A model generated the notes under the pieces. That model was not told the origin of the DNA. It did not search any database and worked only from the letters and a program-made list of their open reading frames with translations. Made by a program: the position numbers and the translations under genes. 5,935 nt of DNA from an uncultured Saprospiraceae bacterium (GTDB lineage: Bacteria > Bacteroidota > Bacteroidia > Chitinophagales > Saprospiraceae), in assembly GCA_937864255.1 (NCBI GenBank), contig CALMIT010000038.1, positions 1 to 5,935 of the forward strand, in the 5' to 3' direction. Of the stretch, positions 4,058 to 5,935 are shown piece after piece (position 1 is the first letter of the stretch; the number at the start of each line of letters is the position of its first letter).

Positions 4058-5935
4058 TTAATTTTTTCCTTTGACCGTGGGTTCGTTCGCTTTTGTGCGT
4101 ACTTTTTCGGTTTTCAATTTATCTTTCATATCGCCCGTACCGGGGTCTTCGCCCAATTGTACAATTTCCTTGATTTCAGTAAATCCGGCGTCATTGGCAG
4201 CGCGCAGGCGCACGGTATTCTTCCCTTGTTTTACAAAAAATATGGCTTGAAAAGCGCCCGAAGTTTCATCAAATGAAAAGTCTGTAACGGCAATTTCATT
4301 GACAAAAAATGCCAGGTCGCTTTTACTTTTTACGTTTTTGATCGCCGCCGTCAGAATGCTCCGCGCTTTTTGCGGGTCCATCGGATTAATGGTCGGCTGA
4401 GAAATATTGACGTTCAAAATCTCGGGCTTTTCAGTCACAGCGACCGGCGTATGTGGCGTTTGCGTTTTGGATTTTATTTCCAAATGTACCGCCACGCGAT
4501 CCTCCGCACTACCCGATTCGTTTTTACCGGTTACCACCAATTCATTCCTGCCCGCTTTTAAATCCACCACAGCACTGAGCGCACCTGTTTTTATATTAAA
4601 ATCAAAACTGCCCGACTGCCTTCCATTCACTGTCAGTGTCACGTCCGCGCGGTTCGTTACATTTTTCAAAGTCGCCCGCAGGTTCACTTTTTCCGTCGTC
4701 ACTTTGACGCCGTCGGCGGGTTGCATAATGGTCACAACAGGCGCGGGAACAGGTTTCGTGTAATACACGTCCGCTGATTTTTCATCGCTGCCGTCAGCAT
4801 TTGTGGCTTTCAAAACGATGTGATTTTTTCCTTCTGTCAATTGTAAAGTACCGTCCAGGATTTCGTTGCGGAAAGTGAAATTTCTCACTTCTCTTCCGTT
4901 GATCGCGAGGTGAATATCTCTTTTATCCGCCACATTTTTCACCTTAGCTTTGAAGCGAATCTCAAGGTCTTTTACCCTGATTCCATTCGCAGGCTCGATG
5001 ATGCTGACAAGCGGGGGCGTCGCTTTTTCAAATCGAATATTTACAAAATCTTCGTCGCGTCCATCGGCGTTAACGGCGCTCAAACGGACGACGTTGTTGC
5101 CTTCCGCCAAAGTCAAAGTAGCGTCCAGTTGTCCGTTTCTGAATGTAAAATTCCTGATGTCGCGACCATTCAAAGTCAAAGTAACATCGCGTGCGTCGCG
5201 CACTTCGGTGATGGTAGCGCGCAGTTTTTGCGCGGCTGTTTTTACCGTAAGGCGATCTTTCGGTTCAACAATGCGCACGGTCGGTGGATGCAGTTGCGGC
5301 GCGGGTTTGCGGTAAATCACCGTCACTTCGTCGCGGTCTGTTCCGTCGAGATTGCGCACTTCCACTGCTATCGTGTTGTAGCCTTCCGTCAGATTCACTT
5401 CCGCGGTCACACGGCCGTTGTTGAAATCAAAGTATGTTAGTGCTCTTCCATTGACCGACAAAGTCAGGTCGCGTTTTTGCTCTACATTTTGAGTGATAGC
5501 TACCACGTTTACCGTCGGATGTGTAGTTTCAAAACGGTCGTCAGGGCGTTCGATTTGTACTTCTGGCAGGTAAATTTCATTTTCCAAAATCACGCGTACT
5601 TCGTCTTCGGCGGTACCTGCTGCATTGATTGCACGAACAATAATGCGGTTTTCTCCTTCCCACAAACGCAATTCGGCACGTACCAAATCCCGGCGGCTGT
5701 CAAAGTCAAAATCCTCGCGGCGACCATTGATCCAAACTTCCACGTCGCGTTTGTCGTCCACATTTCTCACCGTAGCTTCGAGACTGAGTTTTTCATTTTC
5801 AGTGGTATAGTTGCGGATGCCGGGGCGGGTAATTTGTACTACCGGCGCGTACACCACCGGAACCGGATTGTCCACAACCGGCGGCGGAGGCACGATCACT
5901 CTGTCTTCCAAGTACACCAGCAACTTTTTGCTGTC
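4058..5935 (-). CDS. Large protein of six Ig-like repeats, 5' end outside the window
   Basis: The frame is open from the right edge to a TAA at 4058-4060, 625 codons. The first in-frame start-like codon is TTG at 5921-5923, but codons before it (DSKK) are also open, so the true start and any signal peptide are beyond the window. Numbering from that TTG, residues 11-28 form a Pro/Val-rich linker (VPPPPVVDNPVPVV). Six repeats follow at about 27-114, 120-205, 214-299, 304-388, 395-483 and 503-589. Each has the pattern PxVxIxxP, hydrophobic strand ending xNVxxKRDV, VNGRxxxxFxF, LxEGxNxIxVxAxNxxG, D/ExVxV, a beta-sandwich layout like glucodextranase-B or bacterial Ig-like domains. The tail (590-621) is charged and Lys-rich, with no obvious type IX secretion C-terminal domain. 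Such repeats usually serve as stalks or adhesion/binding modules of envelope or extracellular proteins. What the missing N-terminal part does, enzyme or anchor, cannot be told. It is convergent with the SET gene and ends at the shared terminator. Confidence 0.88.
   Translation of the reverse strand, partial: DSKKLLVYLEDRVIVPPPPVVDNPVPVVYAPVVQITRPGIRNYTTENEKLSLEATVRNVDDKRDVEVWINGRREDFDFDSRRDLVRAELRLWEGENRIIVRAINAAGTAEDEVRVILENEIYLPEVQIERPDDRFETTHPTVNVVAITQNVEQKRDLTLSVNGRALTYFDFNNGRVTAEVNLTEGYNTIAVEVRNLDGTDRDEVTVIYRKPAPQLHPPTVRIVEPKDRLTVKTAAQKLRATITEVRDARDVTLTLNGRDIRNFTFRNGQLDATLTLAEGNNVVRLSAVNADGRDEDFVNIRFEKATPPLVSIIEPANGIRVKDLEIRFKAKVKNVADKRDIHLAINGREVRNFTFRNEILDGTLQLTEGKNHIVLKATNADGSDEKSADVYYTKPVPAPVVTIMQPADGVKVTTEKVNLRATLKNVTNRADVTLTVNGRQSGSFDFNIKTGALSAVVDLKAGRNELVVTGKNESGSAEDRVAVHLEIKSKTQTPHTPVAVTEKPEILNVNISQPTINPMDPQKARSILTAAIKNVKSKSDLAFFVNEIAVTDFSFDETSGAFQAIFFVKQGKNTVRLRAANDAGFTEIKEIVQLGEDPGTGDMKDKLKTEKVRTKANEPTVKGKN
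4157..5845 (-). repeat. Array of six Ig-like domain repeats within the large protein gene
   Basis: Approximate units in reading order: 5845-5582, 5566-5309, 5284-5027, 5014-4760, 4741-4475 and 4417-4157. Starts are about 90-94 codons apart, except the last, which follows a longer Thr/Pro-containing linker (KTQTPHTPVAVTEKP). Units 3 and 4 are closest: both contain RNFTFRN after NGR and NADG after the glycine-asparagine turn. Unit 6 is most divergent: NGR becomes NEI and KRD becomes KSD. The DNA itself has diverged between units, so this is an old amplification rather than a recent tandem duplication. Confidence 0.85.

Noticed and set aside
4910..5440. 176-codon plus-strand open frame, and shorter ones opposite the repeat protein
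   Set aside because: They are opposite a continuous frame with six clear repeats and look like compositional shadows.
5921..5923. TTG as the real start of the repeat protein
   Set aside because: The frame stays open to the window edge, and the following Pro/Val-rich segment is a linker rather than a signal peptide, so the start is outside the window.
1..5935. tRNA, rRNA, CRISPR array, insertion sequence or phage attachment site
   Set aside because: No cloverleaf, spaced identical repeats, transposase motifs or terminal inverted repeats were recognised by eye on either strand.

Overview
The window looks like a piece of a Bacteroidota chromosome, most likely from the Saprospiria/Lewinella-like part of the phylum. 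The reasons are the gene order dut - sugar-phosphate nucleotidyltransferase - TPR protein, which I recall as a conserved Bacteroidota arrangement; the absence of clear Shine-Dalgarno sequences, with A/T-rich stretches before starts instead; an SET-domain protein and a PHD-type oxygenase of kinds I associate with this phylum; and a large secreted-looking protein built of Ig-like repeats. This assignment is inference from memory, not a database match.

Layout. Positions 1-2496 hold three genes on the minus strand, read right to left: dut (dUTP diphosphatase), a nucleotidyltransferase with a C-terminal left-handed beta-helix, and an exported TPR protein that runs off the left edge. The 154-base gap between dut and the nucleotidyltransferase carries two repetitive tracts: a GCAGAGGCGC-type motif and a perfectly phased six-unit octamer array that runs into the dut stop codon. 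A 208-base divergent spacer (2497-2704) separates this group from two plus-strand genes, a prolyl-hydroxylase-like 2-oxoglutarate/Fe(II) oxygenase and a SET-domain protein methyltransferase. These two share one reading frame, separated by a single TGA and 36 further bases. A 32-base perfect palindrome at 4019-4050 is a shared terminator for the SET gene and for the convergent minus-strand gene. That last gene (4058 to the right edge) encodes at least 625 residues, mostly six Ig-like repeats of about 85-90 residues; its N-terminus is outside the window.

How the genes fit together. The dut group combines nucleotide-pool housekeeping with envelope-related functions (activated sugar synthesis and an exported TPR scaffold). 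The oxygenase-SET pair is the most distinctive part. Two enzymes that modify protein side chains, one probably hydroxylating proline and one probably methylating lysine, are likely co-transcribed and may act on the same target. Bacterial PHD-type enzymes are known to hydroxylate EF-Tu, so a translation factor or ribosomal protein is a reasonable guess, but nothing in the sequence identifies the substrate.
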